Source: Burkholderia sp. lig30 (GTDB lineage: Bacteria; Pseudomonadota; Gammaproteobacteria; Burkholderiales; Burkholderiaceae). From it: DNA of 62,033 nucleotides. A program made the position numbers and the translations under genes. Of this stretch, positions 1 to 8,762 are shown piece by piece. Within the stretch, counting starts at the first letter, position 1. Every line of letters begins with the position of its first letter. Below the pieces are notes generated by a model. The model was not told the origin of the DNA, made no database searches, and saw only the letters and a list, made by a program, of their open reading frames with translations. Location of the stretch: positions 1-62,033 of the forward strand of contig NZ_JGVW01000033.1 of assembly GCF_000687455.2 (NCBI RefSeq), in the 5' to 3' direction.

Positions 1-23
1 TAGAGGTGCGCGCCGGCGCGCGG

Positions 24-37
24 TTGACCCACATCAA
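24..37. promoter_or_regulatory. FNR/Crp-type palindrome, copy 1
   Basis: TTGACCCACATCAA fits the FNR/Anr half-site pattern TTGAY-N4-RTCAA. It is nearly the mirror image (13 of 14 bases) of the copy 36 bases further on. Both lie upstream of the gene starting at 206. That this is a binding site is inferred from the pattern. Confidence 0.55.
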
Positions 38-59
38 CGGACTCGTCCCGGCCGTGCGC

Positions 60-73
60 TTGACGTGGGTCAA
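60..73. promoter_or_regulatory. FNR/Crp-type palindrome, copy 2
   Basis: TTGACGTGGGTCAA is a perfect TTGAC-N4-GTCAA palindrome centred at 66.5. A class II FNR-type promoter with this site at -41.5 would start transcription near 108, leaving a leader of about 100 bases before the ATG at 206. A gene lying off the left edge could also be the target. Confidence 0.55.
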
Positions 74-205
74 CGCGCCGGCCGCGCCGCGGCCCAATAG
101 TGAACGACCGCCCGCGGCCGCACGCCGGCGGATCGCGCGACGCGCGCGCTTGCCCCGAGCACGCCCCGCACTCGACACACGGGGTATCGCATAACGGAAT
201 GAATC

Positions 206-652
206 ATGGCCCTGATAGCGAATCTGGACGGCGCGCGCGACCAGTACCGGCTGTGCTTCGTGCGCGCGCCGTGGGCGTATTTCACGTGCCTGCCGCTCGA
301 CGAGCAATGCGGCGAGAGCTGGGCGGCGGTTCCGTACCAGGACGTCGCGAAGCCGCCTTACAGCGACTCGCGCACGCAGATCCTCAAGGTCGCGTTCGAC
401 GGGCCGCTGCTGCCGCCCGAAGCCGGCCGCCTCGCCTGTTCGTGCAGCGTCGAGCAGATCAACAACGGCGCGGCGCCGTGGCTGCGCAGCGAGAATTTCT
501 TCGACGGCCGCTTGCTCGTCGTGATGGGCGGCGCGACGCTGCAGACGTTCGTCGAAACGATCGAGTCGGCGGGCGGAAGCGTGTACGGGCCGCTCGGCTG
601 GGCCGAGTTGCCGCCGTGGGTCCCGCCGGACGCCCCGGGCGACCCGGATTAG
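206..652 (+). CDS. hypothetical protein (148 aa)
   Basis: An intact reading frame starts with ATG at 206 and shows typical Burkholderia codon use. The product is predicted to be soluble: no signal peptide or membrane segment is visible. It has four scattered cysteines, with a C-x-C pair in the middle (LACSCSVEQ), and a Pro/Asp-rich C-terminus. I do not recognise the family. The gene sits alone, converging on the nodT-type gene, and is preceded by two FNR-like palindromes, so oxygen-responsive expression is possible. No function is assigned. Confidence 0.75.
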   Translation: MALIANLDGARDQYRLCFVRAPWAYFTCLPLDEQCGESWAAVPYQDVAKPPYSDSRTQILKVAFDGPLLPPEAGRLACSCSVEQINNGAAPWLRSENFFDGRLLVVMGGATLQTFVETIESAGGSVYGPLGWAELPPWVPPDAPGDPD

Positions 653-709
653 CGGCCGGCGCGACCTCTCCCGCGACAACGCCCGGCCTCGCGCTGCGCA
701 GCCGTCCCC

Positions 710-2200
710 TCAACCGCCGTCGCCCCATCCGCCGCCGAGCGCGACGTAGAACGCGACGGTGTCCTGCAGCCGCTGCGCGACCGCCTGCAGCCATGCGAGA
801 CGCGCCTGGTGGTACTGGCTGTCGGCGACCAGCAACGGGATGTAGCCGGTGATGCCGGCGCGATACCCGGCGTCGGCGAGCTTGAGCGCATCGGCGGCCG
901 CGGCGAGCGCGCGGGTTTGCGCATCGAGCGCGGCCGCGTCGTTCGCGAGCGCGCGCAGCGTGTCGGCGACCTGCGAGAACGCCGACAGCACCACCTGCCG
1001 GTAGGCGGCGCCGGCTTCGTCGTAGGCGTCCTGCGCGGCGCGCCGCTGATACCAGAGCGTGCCGCCGTGAAACAGCGGCGCGGTGAGCCCCGCGCCCACG
1101 CTCCACGTCTTGCTGCCTGCCGCGAACAGGTTGCTCGCGACCGTGCTGTCGAAGCCGCCGGACGCGGACAGCGTGATGCTCGGAAACAGCGCTGCCGTCG
1201 CGACGCCCACCTGCGCGCTCGCCGCGTGCAGCTGCGCCTCCGCCTGCAGGATGTCGGGACGGCGCCGCACCAGCGTCGACGGCGCGGTGTCCGGCAGGTT
1301 CGCCGGCAGCGCGATGTGCGCCAGCGACACGGCCGGCGCCTGCCAGTCGGCCGGATACCGCCCGGCGAGCAGCGCGAGCAGGTCGTCCGCCTGCGCGCGC
1401 TTCTGCGCGAGCGCGGGCAGCGTCGCCTGCAGCGACGCGAGCTGCGTCTCGAGCGTCAGCACGGCCGCGTACGCGGTCGCGCCGGCTGTCACCTGCGCGC
1501 GCGTCAGGCGGACCTGCTCCTGCAGCAGCGCGACCATCTCGCGCGTCGCGTCGATCTCGTCGCTGTACGCGGCCCGCGCGATCATCGTGTTGACGACGTT
1601 GGCGCTCAGCATCAGGTACGCGCCCGCCAGCGCCTGGCGCTGCGCGTCGACGTTCGCGGCAAGCCCCTCGACCTGGCGCCGCTCGCCGCCCCAGATGTCG
1701 AGCGTGTAGCTGACGGTCGCGGACAGCGTGAACAGGTTGAAGATCGTCGGCGGCAGGCCCTGCCCGGTGCGCTGCGGCGAATATTGCTGGCGCGACGCGC
1801 CCGCCTGCGCGTCTACCTGCGGAAAGAAGATCCCCGCGCCGGCGCGCAACGCGTGCTCGCTGCGGCGCAGGGTGGCGTGCGCGCCGGCGAGCGTCGCGCT
1901 GCCGACGAGCGCGTCGTCGACGGCCGCGTCGATCGCGCGATTGCCGAATTGTGTCCACCAGTCGCGTGTCAGCGCGGCGCCTTCGGCCAGCGCCTGCGTC
2001 TGGCCGCCGCCGCGCCATGCCGTCCCGGCCGCGTCGCCGTCGGGTACGTAGCGCGACACGGATGGCGGCGGTGGCCGCGAGAAATCCGGCCCGACCGCGC
2101 AGCCCGCAAGCAACGCGGCGAGCGCCAGCGCGCCTGCGCCGAACCTGGCGGACGCGGCCCGGCGCATACGCGCGCCGCTACTTGCCGGCGATGTAGACAT
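710..2200 (-). CDS. efflux outer-membrane lipoprotein, NodT/OprM family
   Basis: Outer-membrane factor of a tripartite efflux system, forming the exit duct across periplasm and outer membrane. The start at 2200 gives 496 residues with a lipoprotein signal ending in the lipobox LLAGC (Cys34), followed by AVGPDF, the usual NodT/OprM N-terminus. Two long helical repeats follow (for example QVRLTRAQVTAGATAYAAVL). A start at 2167 (MRRAAS) is equally possible and would lie just past the stop of the upstream fusion-protein gene. It is the last gene of the leftward operon that begins at 5319. Substrate unknown. Confidence 0.9.
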   Translation of the reverse strand: MSTSPASSGARMRRAASARFGAGALALAALLAGCAVGPDFSRPPPPSVSRYVPDGDAAGTAWRGGGQTQALAEGAALTRDWWTQFGNRAIDAAVDDALVGSATLAGAHATLRRSEHALRAGAGIFFPQVDAQAGASRQQYSPQRTGQGLPPTIFNLFTLSATVSYTLDIWGGERRQVEGLAANVDAQRQALAGAYLMLSANVVNTMIARAAYSDEIDATREMVALLQEQVRLTRAQVTAGATAYAAVLTLETQLASLQATLPALAQKRAQADDLLALLAGRYPADWQAPAVSLAHIALPANLPDTAPSTLVRRRPDILQAEAQLHAASAQVGVATAALFPSITLSASGGFDSTVASNLFAAGSKTWSVGAGLTAPLFHGGTLWYQRRAAQDAYDEAGAAYRQVVLSAFSQVADTLRALANDAAALDAQTRALAAAADALKLADAGYRAGITGYIPLLVADSQYHQARLAWLQAVAQRLQDTVAFYVALGGGWGDGG

Positions 2201-3263
2201 CGACGATCTGCCCCGGGAAAAGCCGCACGTCCTTGCGCGGCACCACACGGAAAATCACCGGCAGCACCCGCACGTCGACGCGCTCGGTGCGCTGGTCGGA
2301 CAGCTGGATCTTCGGCGTGACGTACGGCTGCACCCGGTCGAACGCGAGATCGGCCTCGACCGACGTGCCGCGCACCTGCATGTGCGCCTTCAGCGACTTC
2401 GGGTCCGGCAACTGGTGGATCAGGATCTCGTCGACATAGCAGCGCACCTGCAGGCGGTCGCCCGGCGTGCCGAGCACGATGGCGGGCGCGTTGCCCTGCG
2501 AATAGGTGTCGTGGACGCCCTGCGACGTCAGGTACGAGCCGAGCGCCGCGTTCATCGCGAGCACGACGCCGTCGGCCGGCGCGCGCAGCGTATAGCGGGC
2601 GAGCAGCGCGGCGGACGCATCGGCCGCCTTGCGCAGCGCGATGGCCTGCGCCTCCTGGTTGCGCACGTCGTAGCTCCACGCGCCAGCGCGGGTGAGCTGG
2701 AACTGGCGCGTCACGACCTCGAGGTTCGTCGCCGCGACGCGCACGTTGTTCGCGGCGGTATCGAGCGTGTCGCGGCTCACCGCCTTCGGGTCGATGTCGA
2801 ACGCGCGGCGCTGCTTGTCGTATTGATCCTGAGCCAGCTTCAGGCTTGCCTGCGCGGCCTTCACCTGCGCGCTCGCGACGTCGAGCACCTCGCGGCGCGG
2901 CTGCGCCTTCAGCTCGGCGAGCAGCGCGGCGGCGGCATCCGCCTGCGCGGCAAGTTGCGCGGCGGTCGCCCGCTGCACGGCGTCGTCGATCGTCAGCAGC
3001 GCCTGCCCCGCCTTCACCGCGTCGCCGTCATGCGCCAGGATTCCCGTCACCGCGCCCGTCACGTCCGGATAGACGTTGACGTTCTCGCCCGCGGGCTGCG
3101 CGCTCTCGACGATCCCGATCGCATAGACGCCGCGCGCGTACGGATTGGCGGCCGGCCGGAACACCGGCGGCTGCGGCGGCTCACGCCGGCTGTACACCCA
3201 CGCGGCGCCGAGGCTCGCGAGAAAGCCGATGAACGCGATCACGAACACGAGCTTCTGCTTCAT
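2178..3263 (-). CDS. HlyD/DevB-type membrane fusion protein
   Basis: Periplasmic adaptor linking the ABC pump to the outer-membrane factor. The 361-residue product has one N-terminal membrane anchor (LVFVIAFIGFLASLGAAWVY), then a biotinyl-lipoyl half-motif (GDAVKAGQALLTIDD), a helical hairpin, a second lipoyl half (LRAPADGVVLAMNA), and C-terminal barrel domains ending LFPGQIVDVYIAGK. The ATG at 3263 overlaps the TGA of the ATPase gene (ATGA), implying translational coupling. The upstream part of the same open frame is a shadow of the ATPase gene. Confidence 0.92.
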   Translation of the reverse strand: MKQKLVFVIAFIGFLASLGAAWVYSRREPPQPPVFRPAANPYARGVYAIGIVESAQPAGENVNVYPDVTGAVTGILAHDGDAVKAGQALLTIDDAVQRATAAQLAAQADAAAALLAELKAQPRREVLDVASAQVKAAQASLKLAQDQYDKQRRAFDIDPKAVSRDTLDTAANNVRVAATNLEVVTRQFQLTRAGAWSYDVRNQEAQAIALRKAADASAALLARYTLRAPADGVVLAMNAALGSYLTSQGVHDTYSQGNAPAIVLGTPGDRLQVRCYVDEILIHQLPDPKSLKAHMQVRGTSVEADLAFDRVQPYVTPKIQLSDQRTERVDVRVLPVIFRVVPRKDVRLFPGQIVDVYIAGK

Positions 3264-3964
3264 CGCACGCCTCCGCGGTCGATGCCGTTCAGCTTGCCGT
3301 CCTCCATCCGCAGGATCCGGTCCGCGTACTCGAAGATCCGGCTGTCGTGCGTGACGATCACGATGCAGCGCTTGTCGTTCAGCACGTCGTGCTTGACGAA
3401 ATCGATGATCACGCGGCCGGTGTCGCCGTCGAGCGACGCCGTCGGCTCGTCGAGGATCAGCAGGTCGGGCTGGCTGACGATCGCGCGCGCGATCGCGACG
3501 CGCTGCTGCTCGCCGCCCGACAGCTTTACCGGCGGCAACCCCGCGCGATTCTTCAGGCCGACGATGTCCAGGTAGGTCAGCGCCTCGGCGATCGCATCGT
3601 CCCACGGGCGGCGCCGCAGGATCAGCGGGATCGCGACGTTCTCCACCGTCGTCAGGCGCGGAAACAGGTGATAGTCCTGGAACACGAAGCCGATCCGGTT
3701 CAGGCGGAATTCGGCGATCGCGTCGTTCGGCTGCTGCCACAGGTCGACGCCTTCGATCGATACCGTGCCGGATTCGGGGCGCAGGATTCCCGATATCACG
3801 CTGAGCAGCGTCGTCTTGCCGCTGCCGGACGGCCCGACGATCAGCAGCATCTCGCCGAAGCGCGCCTGCATCGACACGTCGCGCAGCGCCTGCGTGCGCG
3901 CGTCGCCTTCGCCGAACCACTTGTTGACGCCGCGCGCGTCGATCGCGATGCCGCCCACGCTCAC
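3260..3964 (-). CDS. ABC exporter ATP-binding protein (MacB/DevA-type)
   Basis: Energises the exporter. The product is 234 residues with Walker A GPSGSGKTT, Q-loop (FVFQDYHLF), signature LSGGEQQ, Walker B LLILDEPTAS and H-loop IVTHD, all intact. The start is chosen as GTG at 3964, whose GTGA overlaps the stop of the permease gene; this gives the normal length for the family, whereas the first ATG in frame lies deep inside the permease gene. The stop overlaps the next start, so permease, ATPase and fusion protein look translationally coupled. Confidence 0.92.
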   Translation of the reverse strand: MSVGGIAIDARGVNKWFGEGDARTQALRDVSMQARFGEMLLIVGPSGSGKTTLLSVISGILRPESGTVSIEGVDLWQQPNDAIAEFRLNRIGFVFQDYHLFPRLTTVENVAIPLILRRRPWDDAIAEALTYLDIVGLKNRAGLPPVKLSGGEQQRVAIARAIVSQPDLLILDEPTASLDGDTGRVIIDFVKHDVLNDKRCIVIVTHDSRIFEYADRILRMEDGKLNGIDRGGVR

Positions 3965-5097
3965 CCCCGGAAGATGTCGAACGGCTCGATGCGCAACACG
4001 CGCCGAACGCCCATGTAGCTCGACAGCGCCGCGATCACGACCACCATCGCGAACGCGAGCCAGAGATTGCCGTACGTGATCAGCGCCGCGTAGTCCGGAA
4101 TGCGCAGCTTGGCGAGCGTGATCAGCATGACGCACAGGCCGACGCCGAGGCCATAGCCGGTGAGCGCGGTGAAGGTTGCCTGGAACAGGATCATCGCGAC
4201 CAGCTCGCGATTTTTTGCGCCGATCGCCTTCAGCGCACCGAATTTCTCCAGATTCTCGAGAATGAACGTGTAGAACGTCTGCCCGGAAATCGACAGGCCG
4301 ATGATGAAACTGATCGTCGTCATCAGCAGGATGTTGGTGCCGAGACCGGTTTCGTACTTGTAGAAACGCGAGATGCGCTCGACGAACTCCTCGCGCGTGT
4401 AGGCCGCGTAGCCGAGCGCATTGACCACCGCCTTGATGTGCGGGATCGCGGCCGCCGATTTCGGCTCGACGAGGATGTACGACGTGGTGAAGCGCGTCGA
4501 CGGGATGTACTGCACTGCGCGCGTGTAGGTGGTGTAGAGCGTGGGCGTGCCGAACAGCCCGCTGCTCGCGACCTTCGCGATCCCGACGATCACGCCGCGA
4601 TGGTCGTTCAGCTCGAAATCGGTGCCGAGCTTCGGGTATTCGAGCTTGCGGAACTCGGTGTCTTCGATCGCGATGAAGCCGTTTTCCGCGTAGATGTCCT
4701 CGATGCGCCCCTGCAGCATCGTCGGGCGCCCGAGCAGGCTGGCGTCGTCGAGGCCGATCACCGTCACCGCCTGATACGTGCCGCTGCGCAACTTCACGAG
4801 CGCCACACCCGAATACAGCGGCACCGCGTACTTGACGCCCTCCGTGCTGCGCACCGCGTCGAGCACGTAATCCGGCATGCCGATGCTGTTGGCGATCGTC
4901 TGGACGGCCGGGTCCATCACCCAGACCTTCGCGCCGATGTTGATCACCGTCGACGACGATTTGTTCAGGATTCCGGAGAACAGCGAGGTCATTTCGACCA
5001 TCAGCAGCACCGCGAACGTGATCCCGACGATCAACGCGGTGAACTTGGCGCTGTCATTCACGAGCAGCTTGAACGCAAGCCGCAGGATGCCTTTCAT
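3961..5097 (-). CDS. ABC exporter permease, FtsX/DevC family
   Basis: Inner-membrane subunit of the exporter. It has one N-terminal membrane segment (FTALIVGITFAVLLMVEMTS), a large periplasmic domain of about 220 residues, and three C-terminal segments with the FtsX signature around EKFGALKAIGAKNRELV. This is the four-helix layout of MacB/DevC half-transporters, but with the ATPase encoded separately. The start MKGILRLAF (5097) is preferred; an in-frame ATG lies five codons upstream at 5112. Together with its neighbours it resembles DevBCA plus a TolC-like partner. Substrate unknown. Confidence 0.9.
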   Translation of the reverse strand: MKGILRLAFKLLVNDSAKFTALIVGITFAVLLMVEMTSLFSGILNKSSSTVINIGAKVWVMDPAVQTIANSIGMPDYVLDAVRSTEGVKYAVPLYSGVALVKLRSGTYQAVTVIGLDDASLLGRPTMLQGRIEDIYAENGFIAIEDTEFRKLEYPKLGTDFELNDHRGVIVGIAKVASSGLFGTPTLYTTYTRAVQYIPSTRFTTSYILVEPKSAAAIPHIKAVVNALGYAAYTREEFVERISRFYKYETGLGTNILLMTTISFIIGLSISGQTFYTFILENLEKFGALKAIGAKNRELVAMILFQATFTALTGYGLGVGLCVMLITLAKLRIPDYAALITYGNLWLAFAMVVVIAALSSYMGVRRVLRIEPFDIFRG

Positions 5098-5127
5098 GAT
5101 CGCCCCGCGCAAACGGGACGGCGCGTG

Positions 5128-5319
5128 TCAGCGCTCGTCTTTGGCAGTGGGATTGAGCAATGCGACGAACGCGGTAATGCCCGCCGCAAGCGCGATAACA
5201 GCGTACTTGAACACACGCTGGTTGTCGAACAGGAGGCCGTGCACCGCGCCGCCAAGCGCCCCGAGGGCGATAAATACGCTCACCGCAGCGAGCACGATCC
5301 GGTATTGCTTTCGTATCAT
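5128..5319 (-). CDS. small two-helix membrane protein, DUF2964-like
   Basis: A 63-residue protein made almost entirely of two membrane segments (RIVLAAVSVFIALGALGGAV and FKYAVIALAAGITAFVALL) joined by a short loop. The start at 5319 is supported by a Shine-Dalgarno GGAGA five bases upstream; an ATG four codons earlier lies on top of that site. It is the first gene of the leftward exporter operon, 30 bases before the permease. Resemblance to Burkholderia DUF2964 proteins is from memory. Its role is unknown; it may be an accessory subunit. Confidence 0.75.
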   Translation of the reverse strand: MIRKQYRIVLAAVSVFIALGALGGAVHGLLFDNQRVFKYAVIALAAGITAFVALLNPTAKDER

Positions 5320-5436
5320 CAAGGTCTCCATCCAGACGGCCGGCGGTCGCTGCCCGATGTCTTGAAGGCGACGGGGGGCGTTCCGGTGCGACTGCCGGAG
5401 GCAGATGTCATGATCGCTGCTTGGGCTGACGGGGCG

Positions 5437-5450
5437 TTGACATGGGTCAA
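5437..5450. promoter_or_regulatory. FNR/Crp-type palindrome, copy 3
   Basis: TTGACATGGGTCAA, a TTGAC-N4-GTCAA palindrome centred 124 bases upstream of the first ATG of the exporter operon (5319, leftward). Its spacer bases also match copy 2 closely, which suggests one dedicated regulator rather than chance. Confidence 0.55.
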
Positions 5451-5598
5451 TTGCGGGGGATCGGCCCTGGTTCGGGAACACGGGATGGCGCGAGGATGCG
5501 GGGGGCTGCGGCCGGGATGCCGCGTCGTGCGCGGCGGAGGCGGGATGCGGCCCGTGCGCGGGGGCGCCGGACGGCAGCCCGTGCGCGGAGGCTGGCGC

Positions 5599-5997
5599 TT
5601 ACGCCGTGCCGGGCTCGACCGCCGCGCCCCGCTCCGCGAGCAGTTCGCGCAGGATGCTGCGGTGGCAACGCCGCTCGTCGTCGCAGTAGCAGCCGATCGA
5701 GAAATGCGTGGTGGCGGACAGCGCGGCCAGCACGTCCAGCACCTTCGCCGGATCGCCATGGTTCATTTCCGCGCGGAACTTGCGGGCGAACGCGCGCCAG
5801 TCCGCATCGGTCTCGGCGGCCTGGGCCTGCGTGACCAGCTCGGGGCTCGGAGAGAGCGTCGGCAGCCATACGTCGTAGTAGTCGCGCGACGCGAACTCGG
5901 TTTTCGGCACGCCACGCGGCGGCCGCCGCACGGTGCCGATCCGCAGGCCCTCGTCGGGCGCGCGAGGCGAGCCCAGTTGCACGATTCGAATGGTCAT
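5599..5997 (-). CDS. DUF488 family protein
   Basis: A 132-residue soluble protein matching the DUF488 family in its N-terminal strand (MTIRIVQLGSPR), a central WLPTLSPSPEL segment, and the C-terminal signature GCYCDDERRCHRSIL with its paired cysteines. The start at 5997 has GGAG ten bases upstream. The gene is probably monocistronic: the exporter operon promoter region lies downstream of its stop. The biochemical role of DUF488 proteins is not established. Confidence 0.88.
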   Translation of the reverse strand: MTIRIVQLGSPRAPDEGLRIGTVRRPPRGVPKTEFASRDYYDVWLPTLSPSPELVTQAQAAETDADWRAFARKFRAEMNHGDPAKVLDVLAALSATTHFSIGCYCDDERRCHRSILRELLAERGAAVEPGTA

Positions 5998-6308
5998 TTG
6001 CGGTGCGCTCCTTCGACTTGAGGTTTTCGTCGCACATCGTACCGCGGCGCGGGCGGGCGCGACAGGCGTGCCGCACGCAGGGTGGGGGTGACCATCCCAT
6101 TGAGTATTCGTCGTTGCGGTCCATGCCTTTGGAGATTCTGCGCCCGCTTACTCCGATTGTTCGGGTGATCCTGCCAGTCAATTCGTGCAAGGCTGCTTTA
6201 TCGCAGCGGCACGGATCGCTACATTCTGGCTCATCGCCGGCCGATTGCTTTGTGGAGGTCAAGACGCCGGTTCCAATCGACAGTGCGATTTACGCTGAGG
6301 GAAACATC
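5998..6308. other. intergenic region between DUF488 and SDR genes
   Basis: This is the divergent promoter region for the DUF488 gene (left) and the SDR gene (right). It contains the Shine-Dalgarno sites of both. I see no small gene, hairpin or clear operator in it. Confidence 0.5.
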
Positions 6309-7055
6309 ATGGGCAAACTTGCAGGAAAGGTAGCCGTTGTCACGGGCGCGTCGAAAGGTATCGGTGCCGCTATCGCGAAGGCGCTCGCGGCCGAAGGGGC
6401 TTCGGTGGTCGTCAACTACGCGAGCAGCAAGGCGGGTGCGGACGCGGTCGTGTCCGCGATTGCTACGGCCGGAGGGAATGCGGTTGCCGTAGGCGGCGAC
6501 GTGTCGAAGGCCGCCGATGCGCAAGGTATTGTCGACAAGGCGATCGAAACTTACGGTCGCCTCGACATACTCGTCAACAACTCTGGCGTCTACGAGTTCG
6601 CGCCGATCGAAGAGATCACGGAGACGCAATACCGCAGGCAGTTCGATACGAACGTGCTCGGCGTGCTGCTCACCACGCAGGCGGCCGTCAAGCATCTTGG
6701 CGAGGGCGCGAGCATCATCAACGTCAGTTCGGTCGTGACGACCGTTACGCCACCGGCGAGCGCCGTCTATAGCGGTACGAAGGGCGCAGTGGATGCGATT
6801 ACCGGTGTGCTCGCACGCGAGCTGGGACCGAGGAAGATCCGCGTGAACGCGATCAATCCCGGCGTGGTGGCGACCGAGGGTACGCACAGTGCCGGGGTCA
6901 TCGGATCGGATTTCGAGGCCGTTGCGGTCGGCCAGACGCCACTCGGCCGCGTGGGACAGCCGGATGATATTGCGTCGGCCGTCGTTTTTCTTGCATCGGA
7001 CGATGCTCGATGGCTGACGGGGGAGCATATCGTCGCCAGTGGGGGAATGCGGTAA
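6309..7055 (+). CDS. SDR family oxidoreductase (FabG-like)
   Basis: NAD(P)-dependent short-chain dehydrogenase/reductase, 248 residues. The cofactor motif TGASKGIG is at residues 12-19, NNSG replaces the common NNAG, the catalytic serine is in INVSSVV, and the YxxxK pair is in YSGTKG. The C-terminus GEHIVASGGMR is typical of classical 3-ketoacyl-reductase-like SDRs. The start MGKLAGKVAVVTG (6309) follows AGGGA; the frame is open further upstream but that part is not conserved-looking. It stands alone, so the substrate cannot be inferred. Confidence 0.9.
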   Translation: MGKLAGKVAVVTGASKGIGAAIAKALAAEGASVVVNYASSKAGADAVVSAIATAGGNAVAVGGDVSKAADAQGIVDKAIETYGRLDILVNNSGVYEFAPIEEITETQYRRQFDTNVLGVLLTTQAAVKHLGEGASIINVSSVVTTVTPPASAVYSGTKGAVDAITGVLARELGPRKIRVNAINPGVVATEGTHSAGVIGSDFEAVAVGQTPLGRVGQPDDIASAVVFLASDDARWLTGEHIVASGGMR

Positions 7056-7094
7056 CGCGGGTTGGCGGAACTCGCCCCTGGGTCAGGCGCCCAG

Positions 7095-8762
7095 CTACGA
7101 GCTTGACGCAAAAGTACCGGCGCGCATTACGCTGCCTGCCTGTATGGCGAAACGCGCGTCGTCGTCAATCACTTCGTGCCGCGCGTTGCTGTGCGCACTG
7201 GCGACGTTGAACACCGCCACCGCCTCGCGCAGGCCGCCTGCGCCGCCAGCCAGCGTTTGCGCGGCGCCGGCCACCTGCTCGACGAGCGCTGCGTTGCGCT
7301 GCGTCGCCTCGTCCATTTCCGTCACGGCGCGATTGACCTGTTCGATATCGCTCTTCTGGGCGGCACACGCAGTCGCGATATTGCCCATGATGTCGGTGAG
7401 TTCATGCACCGAGCGCACGAGTCCCGAGATGCTCTCGCCCGCATCCGCAACGAGGCGGGACCCCGCCTCGACATGCCCGACCGATTCACCGACCAGCGCC
7501 CTGACCTCCTTCGCCGCATCCGCGCTACGCTGGGCCAGCGTGCGCACCTCGCCGGCCACCACGGCGAAGCCACGCCCCTCGGCGCCGGCACGCGCTGCTT
7601 CGACCGCCGCATTGAGCGCGAGGATGTTGGTCTGAAACGCAATGCCCTCGATGACGCCGATGATCTCCGCGACACGCGCCGAGCTTCCCGCAATGTCCTC
7701 CATGGTCGATACCACGCGCCCGACCACCTCGCCGCCCCTCCCCGCCGCTTCACAAGCGGCACGGGCGATGCTGCTGGCATGCGCCGCATCGGCCGAGTTT
7801 TGCGTCACGGCGGCGGTCAGTTCGGCCATGCTGGCCGCGGCCTGTTCAAGCGCTGCGCCCTGCTCGTCGGTGCGCTGCGAAAGATCCGTATTGCCGGCCG
7901 CGATCTCGCCTGCGCGCACCGCGATTGATTCCGCCGAGGTCTTGATCTGTCCGACGATCGACATGAGCTGCAAGCGCATCGATTCGAGCGAGGCCATCAG
8001 ACTGCGACTGTCGTTCGGCCGAAGCGCCACCGCCACCGCGAGGTTTCCGCCAGCGATTTCGCCGGCGAGACGCTGCGCGTCGCCCGGATCGGCGCCGAGC
8101 TGCCTCAAGATGCTGCGCGTAATCAGGATCGCAGCCGCCACGCCCGCGCAGAGCGCCGCTATCACGGCGGCCACTGTGACCACCGCAAGACGCGACCACG
8201 TCGCGGACGCGGCATCCGCCGCATCGCGCGCGCGGCCCTGCTCAAGCGCGAGCAACTGGTCCAGCGTGGACAGCCATGCGACCTGCTTCGGCCTCACTTC
8301 GTGCACGAGCACTTTTAATGCCGCATCCTGATCATTGGCAAGCGCCCAGTTCATCGCCTCCTTCTCGACGAGCGGCAATGTCTGCGCCTCCTGGTCACGC
8401 AGCGCGGCGAAAAGGCGGCGCTCTTCCCCGGTGGTGAGCGGCGAGGCGTCAAACAGACGACCCAGCGCGCGATAGTTTTCAGCATAGGAAGCCTCCTGCG
8501 CCTTGATCGCCGACTGTTCCGCCGTGACATCGCTTTCATTGGTCATCACAGCCATGTTGCGGATGGCGATGGCGATACCGCTCACCGCACTGCGCAGGTT
8601 CGTCGCGCGCATCGTCTCGGCGTCGTGGATGAGCACGATGTCGTCCAGCTTGCTGCGAATGCTGGCCATGCCGGCCATGCCGACCACGGACAGGGCGACG
8701 AGCATGGCGAGCACGACGCCGAAACCGGCTGCCAGCCGGGTAATAACGCGGGTTTGAGCCAT
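7095..8762 (-). CDS. methyl-accepting chemotaxis protein
   Basis: Transmembrane chemoreceptor of 555 residues. Order: N-terminal membrane helix (about 10-32), a periplasmic four-helix-bundle sensor (about 33-190) including EERRLFAAL, a second membrane helix ([20 protein letters not shown]), a HAMP domain, and a cytoplasmic signalling domain with the conserved hairpin [20 protein letters not shown]. No C-terminal CheB/CheR-binding pentapeptide is seen (the end is GTFASSS). The start MAQTRVITR (8762) is chosen because the upstream extension is basic and unlike the family. It converges with the SDR gene. Ligand unknown. Confidence 0.93.
   Translation of the reverse strand: MAQTRVITRLAAGFGVVLAMLVALSVVGMAGMASIRSKLDDIVLIHDAETMRATNLRSAVSGIAIAIRNMAVMTNESDVTAEQSAIKAQEASYAENYRALGRLFDASPLTTGEERRLFAALRDQEAQTLPLVEKEAMNWALANDQDAALKVLVHEVRPKQVAWLSTLDQLLALEQGRARDAADAASATWSRLAVVTVAAVIAALCAGVAAAILITRSILRQLGADPGDAQRLAGEIAGGNLAVAVALRPNDSRSLMASLESMRLQLMSIVGQIKTSAESIAVRAGEIAAGNTDLSQRTDEQGAALEQAAASMAELTAAVTQNSADAAHASSIARAACEAAGRGGEVVGRVVSTMEDIAGSSARVAEIIGVIEGIAFQTNILALNAAVEAARAGAEGRGFAVVAGEVRTLAQRSADAAKEVRALVGESVGHVEAGSRLVADAGESISGLVRSVHELTDIMGNIATACAAQKSDIEQVNRAVTEMDEATQRNAALVEQVAGAAQTLAGGAGGLREAVAVFNVASAHSNARHEVIDDDARFAIQAGSVMRAGTFASSS

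Noticed and set aside
459..2018. 519-codon minus-strand frame
   Set aside because: Frame-shifted shadow of the NodT-type gene.
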